Under the pieces are notes generated by a model that worked only from the letters and a program-made list of their open reading frames with translations, was not told the DNA's origin and made no database searches. Positions 42,951 to 51,697 of a stretch of DNA of 64,000 nucleotides are shown here, one piece after another. Position numbers and translations under genes: made by a program. Origin of the DNA: Lachnospiraceae bacterium oral taxon 500 (GTDB taxonomy: Bacteria > Bacillota > Clostridia > Lachnospirales > Vallitaleaceae); contig CP027241.1 in the NCBI GenBank assembly GCA_002999035.1, forward strand, positions 2,328,195 to 2,392,194, in the 5' to 3' direction. Position 1 is the stretch's first letter. Each line of letters begins with the position of its first letter.

Positions 42951-44126
42951 TTATTTTTTCAGTCCCTTCATCTTTCCCAAGGAATTGCTTTGGAACAAGT
43001 TGTTGTCAAAAGAATAGTGGATTTCCTCCTGCCGCTTATATTCCTTAACCGCCAGCCGGATTAACTCATCCAGCAAAGCGAAATATTCCCTGCCCAGCGG
43101 CTTCCACAAATAAAAGGCGAGCGAGCCGGGAATGGTATTGATTTCATTAAAGTACAGCCGTCCGTCCGTTTCGTCAATAATATAGTCAATCCGAACCACT
43201 CCGGCGCCTCCCAGCTCCCGGAAAATACGGCGCGAATACTCCTCGACCTGCTCCTTTTGCTCGGCACTGATATCAGCCGGAATCTTACGGCTGGCACTGC
43301 TCATGCCTTTGCTGCTGTCATTCATATATTTATCGGCAAAGGACAATAACTCCGAGCTGGTAACCGGCTCTTCAATCACAGAAGTATGCGCTTCCGTCCA
43401 ATCCCCCAGCACCGAGCAATTAACCTCGCGCAACGACTGGACTTTATTTTCAATAATCGCCTTGCGGTCCAGCAAAAACACCTGATTCAGCTTAAAAGCC
43501 AATTCTTCCCGGCTGCCTGCTATCTCCACGCCAATGCTGGAACCGCCGCAGGCCGGCTTTACAATCATCGGATAGTGCAGTTTATGTTCACATTCGTCCA
43601 AACATTCCTGTTCCGCCTGAAAGAAACGGTATTTGTTAAAGGCCACAAAATCAATGACCGGAATACCGGTATCCCGAAGCAAATGCTTGGCCGCCGCTTT
43701 ATCCATGCCAATAGCCGAGGCCGCCACCCCGGAACCGACATAGGGAATCTTAAGCATTTCCAGCATTCCCTGAATGCTGCCGTTTTCGCCCTTGTTGCCG
43801 TGCAGAATCGGAAAAGCAATCTCAAACTCACCCAATTTTTTCGGCATCAGCTTCAGCGGCAGCCGGTAAATCTCAACCCGGCCGGTTTGATGATTTTTAA
43901 CCAAAGTAATTTCCGATACTGTCTTGAGCAGTTCGTTCAGCTTTTTATAACGCTCGATTTCTCTTAATTCCTGCCCAAAATAAAACTTTTCGTCCTTGCT
44001 GATATAAACAGGAAAAATCTCATATTTTTCCCGATTCATATTCTCCATAGCCTGAATGGCGGATATGACCGAAACCTCATGTTCGGTTGCCTTCCCGCCG
44101 AAAAAGACCGCAATTTTTGTTTTCAT
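42951..44126 (-). CDS. ddl: D-alanine--D-alanine ligase family protein
   Basis: ATP-grasp ligase that makes D-Ala-D-Ala for peptidoglycan. It starts with KIAVFFGGKATEHEVSVISA, then the ATP-binding MIVKPACGGSSIGVEIA and GVVRIDYIIDE...FNEINTIPGSLAFYLW. In the omega-loop/substrate region the usual PGFT.x.S.YP is replaced by PGSLAFYLWKP, typical of a second, clostridial type of ligase. D-Ala-D-Ser or another product cannot be excluded. 391 residues, somewhat long because of a ~30-residue C-terminal tail rich in Lys and Asn. It is not accompanied by other van genes. Confidence 0.88.
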   Translation of the reverse strand: MKTKIAVFFGGKATEHEVSVISAIQAMENMNREKYEIFPVYISKDEKFYFGQELREIERYKKLNELLKTVSEITLVKNHQTGRVEIYRLPLKLMPKKLGEFEIAFPILHGNKGENGSIQGMLEMLKIPYVGSGVAASAIGMDKAAAKHLLRDTGIPVIDFVAFNKYRFFQAEQECLDECEHKLHYPMIVKPACGGSSIGVEIAGSREELAFKLNQVFLLDRKAIIENKVQSLREVNCSVLGDWTEAHTSVIEEPVTSSELLSFADKYMNDSSKGMSSASRKIPADISAEQKEQVEEYSRRIFRELGGAGVVRIDYIIDETDGRLYFNEINTIPGSLAFYLWKPLGREYFALLDELIRLAVKEYKRQEEIHYSFDNNLFQSNSLGKMKGLKK

Positions 44127-44150
44127 GTGTCTGCTCCTCTTTTATTATTG

Positions 44151-44240
44151 TCTCAACTTTTCCCTGATTAAAGTGCTGCGCACTTCTGCCCGGCGGGCGA
44201 TCTGCCTAAAAAGACTGTTCTGATGAACAAAGGAAAGTTA
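44151..44240. repeat. dispersed palindromic element, copy 4
   Basis: Left end CTCAACTTTTCCCTGATTAA, right end AAAGGAAAGTTACAT. The interior AAGTGCTGCGCACTTCTGCC, GGCGGGCGATCTGCC and AAAAAGACTGTTCTG matches the other copies. Between ddl (start) and the acetyltransferase (end). Confidence 0.8.
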
Positions 44241-44321
44241 CATTGCTGTTTTATTCCCATACTTTCGGTGTCAAAATCTAAAACTCCGGGCGGTTTTTCG
44301 ATTTTTGCCGCCAAAGGATTG

Positions 44322-44948
44322 TCAGTTCTTGTTCTCCGTATTTTCCCATTCGACATCAAAGGGTACGTTTTTATAATAATACTGCTTATCTTCCTCGGTA
44401 ATCCTCCGTATTACCCGGCAAGGGTTACCAGCGGCAATGCAGCCGGCCTGAATATCCTTGATCACGACACTGCCCGCACCAATCACCGTTCCCGCACCGA
44501 TACTGACACCCGGATTGATGACCGTATGCCCGCCAATCCAGACATTATCGCCAATCCAAATCTCCGCTCCATATTCATAACCGGACAGACGCGCCTGCGG
44601 ATGCACCGGATGCCCGGCCGTATAAATGCCGACATTCGGCGCAATCATAACATTATCGCCGATATGCACCGGCGCGATATCCAAAATCGTCAAATTATAA
44701 TTGCTGTAAAAGTTTTCACCAATAAAAATATTATAGCCATAATCGCAGCGAAAAAACTGTTCAATCCAAAATTGCTCCCCGGCCGCTCCAAACAGGCCGC
44801 GCAGCAGCGTCATACCTTCCGCCTGTTCCGCCGCCGGCAGCTGATTAAAGCGCTGGCAAATCTCCTTGGCTCTCTGCCGGTCAGCCGAAAGTTCCTGATC
44901 TCCCGCCAAATACGGCAAACCGGCAATCATTCTTTCCTTTTGCGTCAT
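44322..44948 (-). CDS. sugar O-acetyltransferase (maltose/galactoside type)
   Basis: Left-handed beta-helix acetyltransferase that transfers acetyl from acetyl-CoA to a sugar hydroxyl. The N-terminal Mac domain (ERMIAGLPYLAGDQEL) and hexapeptide repeats (IGDNVMIAPNVGIYTAGHPVHP with the catalytic His, IGDNVWIGGHTVINPGVSIG) are clear. 208 residues is normal for this class. The ATG overlaps the rnr TGA by 4 nt, so it is coupled to rnr. Real substrate unknown; such enzymes are thought to acetylate non-metabolised sugars. Confidence 0.92.
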   Translation of the reverse strand: MTQKERMIAGLPYLAGDQELSADRQRAKEICQRFNQLPAAEQAEGMTLLRGLFGAAGEQFWIEQFFRCDYGYNIFIGENFYSNYNLTILDIAPVHIGDNVMIAPNVGIYTAGHPVHPQARLSGYEYGAEIWIGDNVWIGGHTVINPGVSIGAGTVIGAGSVVIKDIQAGCIAAGNPCRVIRRITEEDKQYYYKNVPFDVEWENTENKN

Positions 44949-47245
44949 TTCCTGCCTCTTCCTTTTTTATGTTCCCGGTGACTCCGTTTTTCTTTGGACA
45001 GAGCAGTTCTTTTCGGCTTTCTGCCATTCTTTTCCGAGCCTGCTAATTTTTCCTCGACCTTAAAACCGCTTTGTTTTTCCGGCAGCACCGTTTCTTCATA
45101 AAGGCTGAAATCAACGACTTTTCTGGTCTTATCCACATCCAGCACGGTTATTTCAACCGCATCACCCAAACGGTACTGTCTTTGATAACGGGCGCCGGTT
45201 AATGCCATTTCCGCACTTTCATATTCATAAAAATCATCCTTTAACCGGCTGATGGCCACAAAGCCCTCGACCGTATTGGGGAGCTCGACAAACATGCCCC
45301 ATTGATTGACACCGGAAACAATTCCGGTGAAACTCTCGCCGATATGATCCTCCATATAAAAGGCTTTTAGCAGCTTATGCACGTCTCTTTCGGCTTCATC
45401 CGCCTGTCTTTCCAGCGCCGAAGTCTTAACCGCCACTCCGGCCAATCTTCCGGCGTAATGCTCCTGCCGAGCGTTATTCCAGCGGCCGGTTAAAATCTCT
45501 TTGATAATCCGGTGAATCTGCAAATCCGGATAGCGCCGAATCGGCGAAGTAAAATGCGTGTAATATTTTAAGGATAATCCGAAATGGCCTTCATTGTTAT
45601 CGCTGTATCTGGCCTGCTGCATACTGCGCAGCACCATCCGGCGGATGATGTTTTCCTCCGGCCGGCCTTCCGCCTCCGCCAGCAGCCGCTGCAAATCTTT
45701 GGGATGGAGATTTGCCCTTTGCCGGAAAGGATAATCCAGTGCTTTTAAATAAGATGCCAATTCTTTGATTTTATCTTCTTTCGGCTCGCCGTGACTGCGG
45801 TACAAAAAGGGCACACCCTGCCAAAAGAAATGCTCGGCCACCGTTTCATTGGCAATCAGCATAAAATCCTCAATCAGGCGGGTAGCAATATTCCGGTCAT
45901 AGGCTTTAATCTCAGCCACCGAATGATCAGGGTTTAAAATAAACTTGGCCTCGGTAAAGTCAAAATCAATCGCCCCTCTCATTTCTCTGGCCGCTTTTAA
46001 AATAGCCGCACACTCCGCCATTTGCCTTAAAGTCGGCAGCAGCGTTTCATATTTCCGGAACAAGCGCTCTCTTTCTTCCGGCTGACAGCGCTCCGGCTCC
46101 AGCAGCCCCGCCACATCGGTATACGTCATTCGCCAGGACGAGCGGATCACACTTTCTCTAATCTCATGAGAAAGCACCTTCCCTTGCCGGTCAATCTGCA
46201 TAATGCAGGAAAGTGTCAGCCGCTCCTCCCCGGGATTCAGCGAACAAATCCCATTGCTCAATGCCGGCGGCAGCATCGGAATTACCCGGTCCACCAGATA
46301 ATGGCTGGTTCCCCGCCGAGCCGCTTCCATATCCAGCTCGCTGTACTCGGTCACATAATGACTGACATCGGCAATATGAACGCCCAGCCAAAAGGCATCG
46401 CCCACCTGACGGATACTGACTGCATCATCCAAATCCTTCGCGTCCTCGCCGTCAATGGTAATCACCAGCTCCTGCCGCAAATCCAGCCGCCGGGCGATCT
46501 CCTGGGGCGGAACCGCCAAGCCGCATTTTTGAGCTTCCGCCAATACCGCTTCGGAAAACTCCTGCGGCAAACCGTAGCTTCTGGTAATGGCAGTAATATC
46601 AACCTCCACCGAAGCGGAGCTCCCTAAAATTTCCAAAATCTCGCCCCGCGGTTTTTCGCCCGCTACGCCGTAGCTGTTTAGCTGAACTACTACCTTATCA
46701 CCGGTTTTGGCGTTTTTACTTAAGCCCCGACCGATATAAATGTCAGTCCCGATCTTAACGATATCCGGCACGACAAAGCCAAAGCCCTTGGCACTTTGAT
46801 AAACACCGGTCAGCTGCGTAAAGCCTCTTTTTAAAACTTTAACAATCTCGCCTTCCATTCTTTTTCCGGCAGCCTTTCCCGCTCCGGCCGATTCCGGAAA
46901 AATGCGGACACTGACGGTATCGCCATGCAGCGCGCCTCCGGTACGGTAGGCCGGAATAAAGATATCGGCCGGCAAATCCTCCACTTCAACAAAGCCGTAG
47001 CCGGCAGGATGACCGACATATTTCCCGGTTTTCAGCCATTCTTCGACCGGCAGCATATACTTGCCGCGGGCGGTTTGCAGGATTTTGCCGCCAACTGTCA
47101 GTTCATCTAAAATTTCCTGTAGCTCAGCGGCATCCCGCTTTTTTATGCCAAACAGCGCTTGGATTTCCTTGGCTTTCATCGGCTTATATTCCGAATGCGC
47201 CAAAAGTTCCAGCACCATGTTTTTTCTGATTTCTGTTTTGTTCAT
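44945..47245 (-). CDS. rnr: ribonuclease R
   Basis: Processive 3'-5' exoribonuclease of the RNB family. Domain order: winged helix (1-75), two cold-shock domains (about 75-230), RNB catalytic domain (about 240-570) with DLDDAVSIRQVGDAFWLGVHIADVS (the Asp metal ligands), S1 domain (about 625-710) and a Lys/Arg-rich tail. The ATG at 47243-47245 has GGGAGAAGGA upstream; a longer frame (47281) has no RBS. It follows secG, as in many Firmicutes; the usual smpB downstream is replaced by an acetyltransferase. Confidence 0.97.
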   Translation of the reverse strand: MNKTEIRKNMVLELLAHSEYKPMKAKEIQALFGIKKRDAAELQEILDELTVGGKILQTARGKYMLPVEEWLKTGKYVGHPAGYGFVEVEDLPADIFIPAYRTGGALHGDTVSVRIFPESAGAGKAAGKRMEGEIVKVLKRGFTQLTGVYQSAKGFGFVVPDIVKIGTDIYIGRGLSKNAKTGDKVVVQLNSYGVAGEKPRGEILEILGSSASVEVDITAITRSYGLPQEFSEAVLAEAQKCGLAVPPQEIARRLDLRQELVITIDGEDAKDLDDAVSIRQVGDAFWLGVHIADVSHYVTEYSELDMEAARRGTSHYLVDRVIPMLPPALSNGICSLNPGEERLTLSCIMQIDRQGKVLSHEIRESVIRSSWRMTYTDVAGLLEPERCQPEERERLFRKYETLLPTLRQMAECAAILKAAREMRGAIDFDFTEAKFILNPDHSVAEIKAYDRNIATRLIEDFMLIANETVAEHFFWQGVPFLYRSHGEPKEDKIKELASYLKALDYPFRQRANLHPKDLQRLLAEAEGRPEENIIRRMVLRSMQQARYSDNNEGHFGLSLKYYTHFTSPIRRYPDLQIHRIIKEILTGRWNNARQEHYAGRLAGVAVKTSALERQADEAERDVHKLLKAFYMEDHIGESFTGIVSGVNQWGMFVELPNTVEGFVAISRLKDDFYEYESAEMALTGARYQRQYRLGDAVEITVLDVDKTRKVVDFSLYEETVLPEKQSGFKVEEKLAGSEKNGRKPKRTALSKEKRSHREHKKGRGRK

Positions 47246-47290
47246 TCCTTCTCCCTGTATTATCCCTCTTTTAGCACGCACTCTACAAGT

Positions 47291-47320
47291 AAAAAACCGC
47301 CGATTGCTTCGGCGGTTTCC
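47291..47320 (-). terminator. terminator between secG and rnr
   Basis: AAACCGCCG / CGGCGGTTT, a perfect 9-bp stem with a 7-nt loop. On the minus strand it is followed by TTTTTT (GGCGGTTTTTTACTT). It lies directly after secG, so rnr either has its own promoter or relies on readthrough. Confidence 0.8.
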
Positions 47321-47323
47321 TAA

Positions 47324-47554
47324 TTACTGCATAAAATTGATTACCAGCGACAAAACAACAAATAAAGCCGCCAGCACAACGGTTCCTTTATGTAATCCGC
47401 CTTCCATCGAACGCGCTTTATTTTTTCCCCAGTAGGTTTCTCCGGCTCCGCTGATTGTTCCGGAAAGTCCGCTTACTTTGCTCTGCTGCAATAAAATGAG
47501 AGCAATCAGCGCTACGCAAATTACTGCATACGCTACTTTTAATGCTATGACCAT
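47324..47554 (-). CDS. secG: preprotein translocase subunit SecG
   Basis: Small accessory subunit of the SecYEG channel. 76 residues with two helices (about 4-24 and 54-74) joined by a Gly/Ser-rich loop (SKVSGLSGTISGAGETYWGKNK). The ATG at 47552-47554 has AGGAGGTG 6 nt upstream. secG followed by rnr is a conserved Firmicutes arrangement. Confidence 0.93.
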   Translation of the reverse strand: MVIALKVAYAVICVALIALILLQQSKVSGLSGTISGAGETYWGKNKARSMEGGLHKGTVVLAALFVVLSLVINFMQ

Positions 47555-47684
47555 CTTTCGCACCTCCTATCCGCACAATATATCTTGTATAGAATAGCAC
47601 AAACCGGTCGGAAATGCAAATAGTTTTTTTTCACAATGTATACTGTATACCACATAGATATACTTTTTATGCTTTTTTGCTTCT

Positions 47685-48071
47685 CTATTGTTTCATATTC
47701 CGCAACAGCAGCTTTAAGGCTTTAACTGACACGGATAACTCGACAATCAAAAGAATCAGCGACAGCAATAAAGCCGCTAAACCCAGCCCAAACATAACCG
47801 TACCCAGTTCTGTTTTATGGGCAAAAATAGAAAACATCGAAAAAGCACAAAAGAAAAAAGCCAGTGCTCCCATAATCTGCATATACTGGATCACATTCAG
47901 GCGAAAAGCCAAATTGTCGATTTGGCGTTTTAAATTCTCACTCGGTTTTTTATCATGCTCGGCCTTTAAATCCCGCACTAAACCAGCTAAAGTAACAAAG
48001 CGGTTGGTGTAGGCCAGCATTAATAAGGATATGGCCGGAAACAGCAGCGCCGGTGTAGTTACATCTAACAT
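47685..48071 (-). CDS. DUF2721 family membrane protein
   Basis: A 128-residue protein with three helices: an N-terminal one (TTPALLFPAISLLMLAY), then a Lys/Arg-rich cytoplasmic loop and two C-terminal helices (about 61-80 and 90-115). The pattern TNRF..LA.L.RDLKAEHD is that of DUF2721. No function is established. Not obviously linked to its neighbours. Confidence 0.75.
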   Translation of the reverse strand: MLDVTTPALLFPAISLLMLAYTNRFVTLAGLVRDLKAEHDKKPSENLKRQIDNLAFRLNVIQYMQIMGALAFFFCAFSMFSIFAHKTELGTVMFGLGLAALLLSLILLIVELSVSVKALKLLLRNMKQ

Positions 48072-48201
48072 AAAATTCCTCGTTTCTTATTGTCTAAATA
48101 GAGGGCGAAATTCCTGAAATATCGCCAGATAAAAACTTATTTACTCGTTTATTTCATTAAAACGCTTTCATTTGCAGCTCAAATAATATCTTGCCCACAG
48201 C

Positions 48202-48717
48202 TTATTCGCTTTTTTTATTCTCCTCTACAAAATTCCACAAAACATCACGATACTGTAAAAAGCGTTCCCGCGGCACCAGATTATTATCCTGCCAGATTTG
48301 AGTCAATTCCGTAAAATCAACAAACTTAGCATCTATTACTTCTTCTGCCTGCAAAGTCAAATCCTTAACTTCCAAATCTCTGACTACAGCATAAGTATCA
48401 ACAAAACGGTCTTTAATTCGAATCGTATTCAATAACTTTAATTCAGCCGGATCAACCGCTACCCCCACCTCTTCTGCCAGCTCACGGGCCGCGGAATGCC
48501 GACTCTCTTCTCCGGCCAATGCCGAGCCGCCGGTGCATTCCCACATATTACCCCAAATTTTTTTAGGATGCCTTTTGGTAATCAAAACTTTTCCGTCCTG
48601 CCGCACCAGCCAAATATCCGTTACCAGGTGGTATTCCCCCTCTTGCAGCGGTACGCCCCGCACATGCGTTTTCCCCAGCAGAGTTCTGTTCTCGTCGTAC
48701 AGATCCCACAATTCCAT
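48202..48717 (-). CDS. NUDIX hydrolase (IPP-isomerase-like subgroup)
   Basis: Hydrolase of a nucleoside-diphosphate-linked compound. A perfect Nudix box G-x5-E-x7-REL-x-EE-x-GV lies near residues 65-87. The start ELWDLYDENRTLLGKTHVRG is typical of the subgroup that resembles Idi. The ATG at 48715-48717 has AGGGAG 6 nt before it. A longer ORF (48792) would add 25 residues and place the RBS inside. The substrate is not predictable. Confidence 0.88.
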   Translation of the reverse strand: MELWDLYDENRTLLGKTHVRGVPLQEGEYHLVTDIWLVRQDGKVLITKRHPKKIWGNMWECTGGSALAGEESRHSAARELAEEVGVAVDPAELKLLNTIRIKDRFVDTYAVVRDLEVKDLTLQAEEVIDAKFVDFTELTQIWQDNNLVPRERFLQYRDVLWNFVEENKKSE

Positions 48718-48978
48718 TTTTTTCTCCCTATCCAAATCGGCATTGATATTTTCCTTCTCATTATTTATAGCATATTCTAAATTATCTGACAACCCTTTTT
48801 AATGCCTTTTCTATAATGAAATCCTATCACCGCCGCCAATGTCAAAATCCGCCGCAGCCGAATATTTTGGCAAACCGGGAGTTGTACAGTAACACTTACC
48901 AAATGCTTCTGTCTATGCTATGATGTTAACGTTTCAGCGCTTAGCGCTTTAAATTATAATCAGAAAGGAACTGCATTT

Positions 48979-49125
48979 ATGAAAGAACAAGTATTAAAAG
49001 TCATGAAAGAAGCCGGTAAGCCAATGTCTGCCTCGGAAGTCGCCAAAGCGGCCGGTTTGGATAAAGCTGATGTTGATTTCCTAAATCACCTGAACCGCAA
49101 GGACATAGTCTATGCTATCAGGTAA
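48979..49125 (+). pseudogene. small winged-helix regulator, truncated at the fucosidase insertion
   Basis: A 48-codon frame with RBS AGAAAGGAA: EQVLKVMKEAGKPMSASEV then AKAAGLDKADVD, a clean helix-turn-helix start like the ~57-residue wHTH proteins common in clostridia. After ADVD the pattern breaks (FLNHLNRKDIVYAIR). This point, about 49077, coincides with the end of the convergent fucosidase gene (stop codon 49081-49083). The C-terminal wing and tail are lost. No counterpart of the missing end was seen on the far side (50386-50720). Confidence 0.5.
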
Positions 49126-50385
49126 AACCGGATTTCCGCCAAGCTCCGCAAACAGTACATCGGGATAATCCCTATGTACCCAGGAAGTCGAGGCGGGAAT
49201 CTCATAACCTGTCGCTAAGGCGCGTATCTTGACAAGTCTGTTCTTATCAATTCCTATAAGCGGAACCGGCCCTATGGTATTTTCATATAAGTGGAAATAA
49301 TAAGTATTTCCTTTTTTCGTCACTCGGCCGTAATCTGGCTTAGGAATATCCGCCGCACCGCAGCCGTAGATACTTTCACTGTTTTTAGACATCCACTCCC
49401 CTATCTCTTTTAAAATATTCATGGATTCCTCAGGTATATTGCCATAAGCGTCAGGTCCTACGTTTAGGAGCAAATTTCCACCTTTGCTCACACATTCGAC
49501 AAGTTTTTTAATTAACATCGGTGCCGGCTTAAAAAGTTTATCCGTGCCGTGATAGCCCCAATGATTATTCATTGTTACGCAAGCTTCCCAAATTAAAGGC
49601 CTGCCCTCAATATCTTTTAAACCTTCCGGCGGAATAATCTGCTCGGGGCTGATAAAATCACCGTGAAAAGGCGCCGGATCACCAAGCGCCAGCGAGTCGC
49701 TGCCCTTTCCGTTTACCTCAAGGCGATTATCTATTATAATATGCGGTTGTAAACTCCTCACCATATTCACGAGCTTTGTCGCTTCCCATTTCTCACCCCT
49801 CATATTATCATATGAGAAATCGAACCACAGAATATCGAGTTTTCCGTAGTTTGTGCATAGCTCTTCCACCTGGTTATGAAAATATTCTACATATCGTTCC
49901 CACTTGCGGTTCCAGTTACCGTATTCCTCTTTGTTTCTCATCGGATGATGAGCGTCGCCGTAATGCGGATAATCTTCGTGATACCAGTCCAAAAGACTGA
50001 AGTAAAGTCCTACTTTGAGTCCTTCTCCTCTTACCGCTTCCACATATTCTTTAATTAAATCTCTTCCCGCCCTCGTGTTTGTCGCCTTAAAGTCGGTGTA
50101 TTTACTGTCAAAAAGACAAAAACCGTCATGATGCTTCGCCGTGAGTACCATATATTTCATTCCTGCTTCTTTAGCCGCTCTCGCCCATTTTTTAGGGTCA
50201 TAATCCCTTGCGGTAAACTCGTCGAAGTATTTCATATACTCTTCCTTTGGCATCTCTTCCGTGCTTCTTACCCATTCGCCCCTGGCCGGTATCGCATACA
50301 GTCCCCAGTGGATAAACATGCCGAACCTTGCAGCCTTATACCATTCCATCCTTTTTTCGTATTCTTCACGGTTAAATTTATACAT
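49081..50385 (-). CDS. GH29 alpha-L-fucosidase
   Basis: Retaining alpha-L-fucosidase that releases fucose from mucin, milk or plant glycans. 434 residues, no signal peptide, so probably cytoplasmic. Substrate-binding HWGLYAIPARGEW (His26-Trp27) and HHDGF (85-89) are in place. Catalytic nucleophile Asp189 is in LWFDFSYDN. A C-terminal beta-domain (about 350-434) follows. The ATG at 50383-50385 has GGAGGGG 6 nt upstream; the longer ORF (50589) is unsupported. Base and codon use look different from neighbours (fewer CCGG words), and its end cuts a small regulator gene, so transfer is likely. No fucose permease or catabolic genes are near. Confidence 0.9.
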   Translation of the reverse strand: MYKFNREEYEKRMEWYKAARFGMFIHWGLYAIPARGEWVRSTEEMPKEEYMKYFDEFTARDYDPKKWARAAKEAGMKYMVLTAKHHDGFCLFDSKYTDFKATNTRAGRDLIKEYVEAVRGEGLKVGLYFSLLDWYHEDYPHYGDAHHPMRNKEEYGNWNRKWERYVEYFHNQVEELCTNYGKLDILWFDFSYDNMRGEKWEATKLVNMVRSLQPHIIIDNRLEVNGKGSDSLALGDPAPFHGDFISPEQIIPPEGLKDIEGRPLIWEACVTMNNHWGYHGTDKLFKPAPMLIKKLVECVSKGGNLLLNVGPDAYGNIPEESMNILKEIGEWMSKNSESIYGCGAADIPKPDYGRVTKKGNTYYFHLYENTIGPVPLIGIDKNRLVKIRALATGYEIPASTSWVHRDYPDVLFAELGGNPVLPDSIDYVLAVQVI

Positions 50386-50728
50386 AAAAATTCCCCTCCA
50401 TTCTCCTTCTTCATTTCTCATAACCATGTCCAAAGCTGCCAACCACCCTGGCTTTGGGCCAATTAAAGTATAAATATGGGAGCACCGAAATTCCACTTGG
50501 TTTGGTGACTGATTTTGGTTTCCGATGTCTGACCGGATAAGAATACTGTATGAGATAAATAAATATTTGTCAAGCACCGCTTTTCCCATCGCATTAAAAT
50601 TTTAAAACTTTCTCTTGATTTTTCTCCAAAAGCGGTATATTATACTTTTGTACCAATTCATTGCCTTTCGTAAAAACGGAGGTCTGTCGGTACAGTAATT
50701 GACGAAGGTCAAGTAAATAAATAGAAAA
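50386..50728. other. intergenic region, fucosidase promoter side
   Basis: 343 nt between the fucosidase start and the FMN riboswitch. It must hold two divergent promoters, but I see no convincing consensus boxes. AT-rich stretches are present at 50540-50570 and 50590-50660. Confidence 0.4.
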
Positions 50729-50834
50729 TATCTTTGGGGCAGGGTGTAATTCCCGATCGGCGGTACAGTCCGCGAGCGCAAGCTGAATTGGTGCAATTCC
50801 AATACCGACAGTATAGTCTGGATGGAAAAAGATA
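50729..50834 (+). ncRNA. FMN riboswitch (RFN element)
   Basis: The conserved RFN core is present in order: TATCTTT closing strand, GGGGCAGGGTG, ATTCCCGATCGGCGGTACAG, TCCGCGAGCG, AATTGGTGCAATTCCAATACC, GACAGTATAGTCTGGATGGA and AAAGATA to close stem P1. It controls ribU 80 nt downstream. A possible platform hairpin (GCAGCGCA / TGCGTTGC) lies at about 50853-50877, before the RBS. FMN binding should lower transporter expression. Confidence 0.95.
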
Positions 50835-50914
50835 AATTTCCAAATCTTTTTTGCAGCGCAAAAGATATTTTCTGCGTTGCATTTTAAATTTGACAAAAGA
50901 AAAGGAGATTTATC

Positions 50915-51487
50915 ATGACCCATTCTCAAACCAAAAAACTGACAACCCTTGGTATGTTATCGGCATTTGCTTTTTTATCCGTGTTTCTGCTGCGAGTTCC
51001 GATCATTCCCTCTGTTCCCTTTTTAAAATACGAACCCAAAGATATCATTATTTTAATGGCCGGCTTCATCTTTGGCCCCTTGTCCGGTTTGGCCGTTTCC
51101 GTCGTGGTCAGCCTGGTGGAAATGCTGACGATTAGCACAACCGGCCTAATCGGCTTTATTATGAATGTTATCTCTACCGCCGCTTATGTCGTGCCGGCCG
51201 CTTATTTTTATCATAAAAACCGAACCACCCGCGGTGCGGTTACCGGCCTGCTTCTGGGCAGCAGCGGTATGGTTTTGATTATGTTGCTGTGGAATTATCT
51301 GCTGACTCCGATTTTTATGAATGTTCCCCGCAGTGTTGTTGTCGGGATGCTGATTCCGGCGATTCTGCCTTTTAATCTGCTGAAAGCCGGTCTTAATTCC
51401 GTTTTGGCTTTCGTTTTATATAAGCCGCTGGTATCCACGCTGCGCCGGGCTAAACTGGTAGCAGAAAGCACCGGTATGCAAAAATAA
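50915..51487 (+). CDS. ribU: ECF transporter S component for riboflavin (RibU)
   Basis: Membrane substrate-binding subunit that imports riboflavin with the shared EcfAA'T module (not in this window). 190 residues with six helices. The RibU motifs FLRVPIIPSVPFLKYEPKDI (substrate contact with the Glu/Lys), MAGFIFGPLSGL and IGFIMNVIS are clear. RBS AAAGGAG. Directly preceded by an FMN riboswitch, which fixes the substrate assignment. Confidence 0.96.
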   Translation: MTHSQTKKLTTLGMLSAFAFLSVFLLRVPIIPSVPFLKYEPKDIIILMAGFIFGPLSGLAVSVVVSLVEMLTISTTGLIGFIMNVISTAAYVVPAAYFYHKNRTTRGAVTGLLLGSSGMVLIMLLWNYLLTPIFMNVPRSVVVGMLIPAILPFNLLKAGLNSVLAFVLYKPLVSTLRRAKLVAESTGMQK

Positions 51488-51538
51488 TCTTATTTTCCTC
51501 CGCTAGCTGCTTTTGACCGGCGGAGAAGCGCAAATCAC

Positions 51539-51572
51539 GTTTCCCGGCTGCTCGGCCGGGAAACAGTATTTT
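51539..51572 (+). terminator. terminator candidate after ribU
   Basis: A perfect 10-bp stem GTTTCCCGGC / GCCGGGAAAC with a 6-nt loop, followed by a weak AGTATTTTA. A second weaker stem CTCCGC / GCGGAG lies just upstream (about 51498-51523). Confidence 0.55.
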
Positions 51573-51697
51573 ATGGATAGCTGCATATTTCGCGCAAATA
51601 ACTCGCCTTTCCCAGATTTGCTCAAACCGTCCGCTTGTGCCGGCTGCCGCTACCCAAAACGCAAAGCTTTTCGGCAAAAAAATTAAAGGAAATTAAC

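Noticed and set aside
43386..43967. 193-residue plus-strand frame over ddl
   Set aside because: Antisense shadow of a conserved ligase; no RBS.
42951..44126. Vancomycin-resistance cluster
   Set aside because: No vanH, vanX, vanT or sensor-regulator genes near the ligase.
46166..46627. 153-residue plus-strand frame over rnr
   Set aside because: Antisense to the RNase R catalytic domain; no recognisable family.
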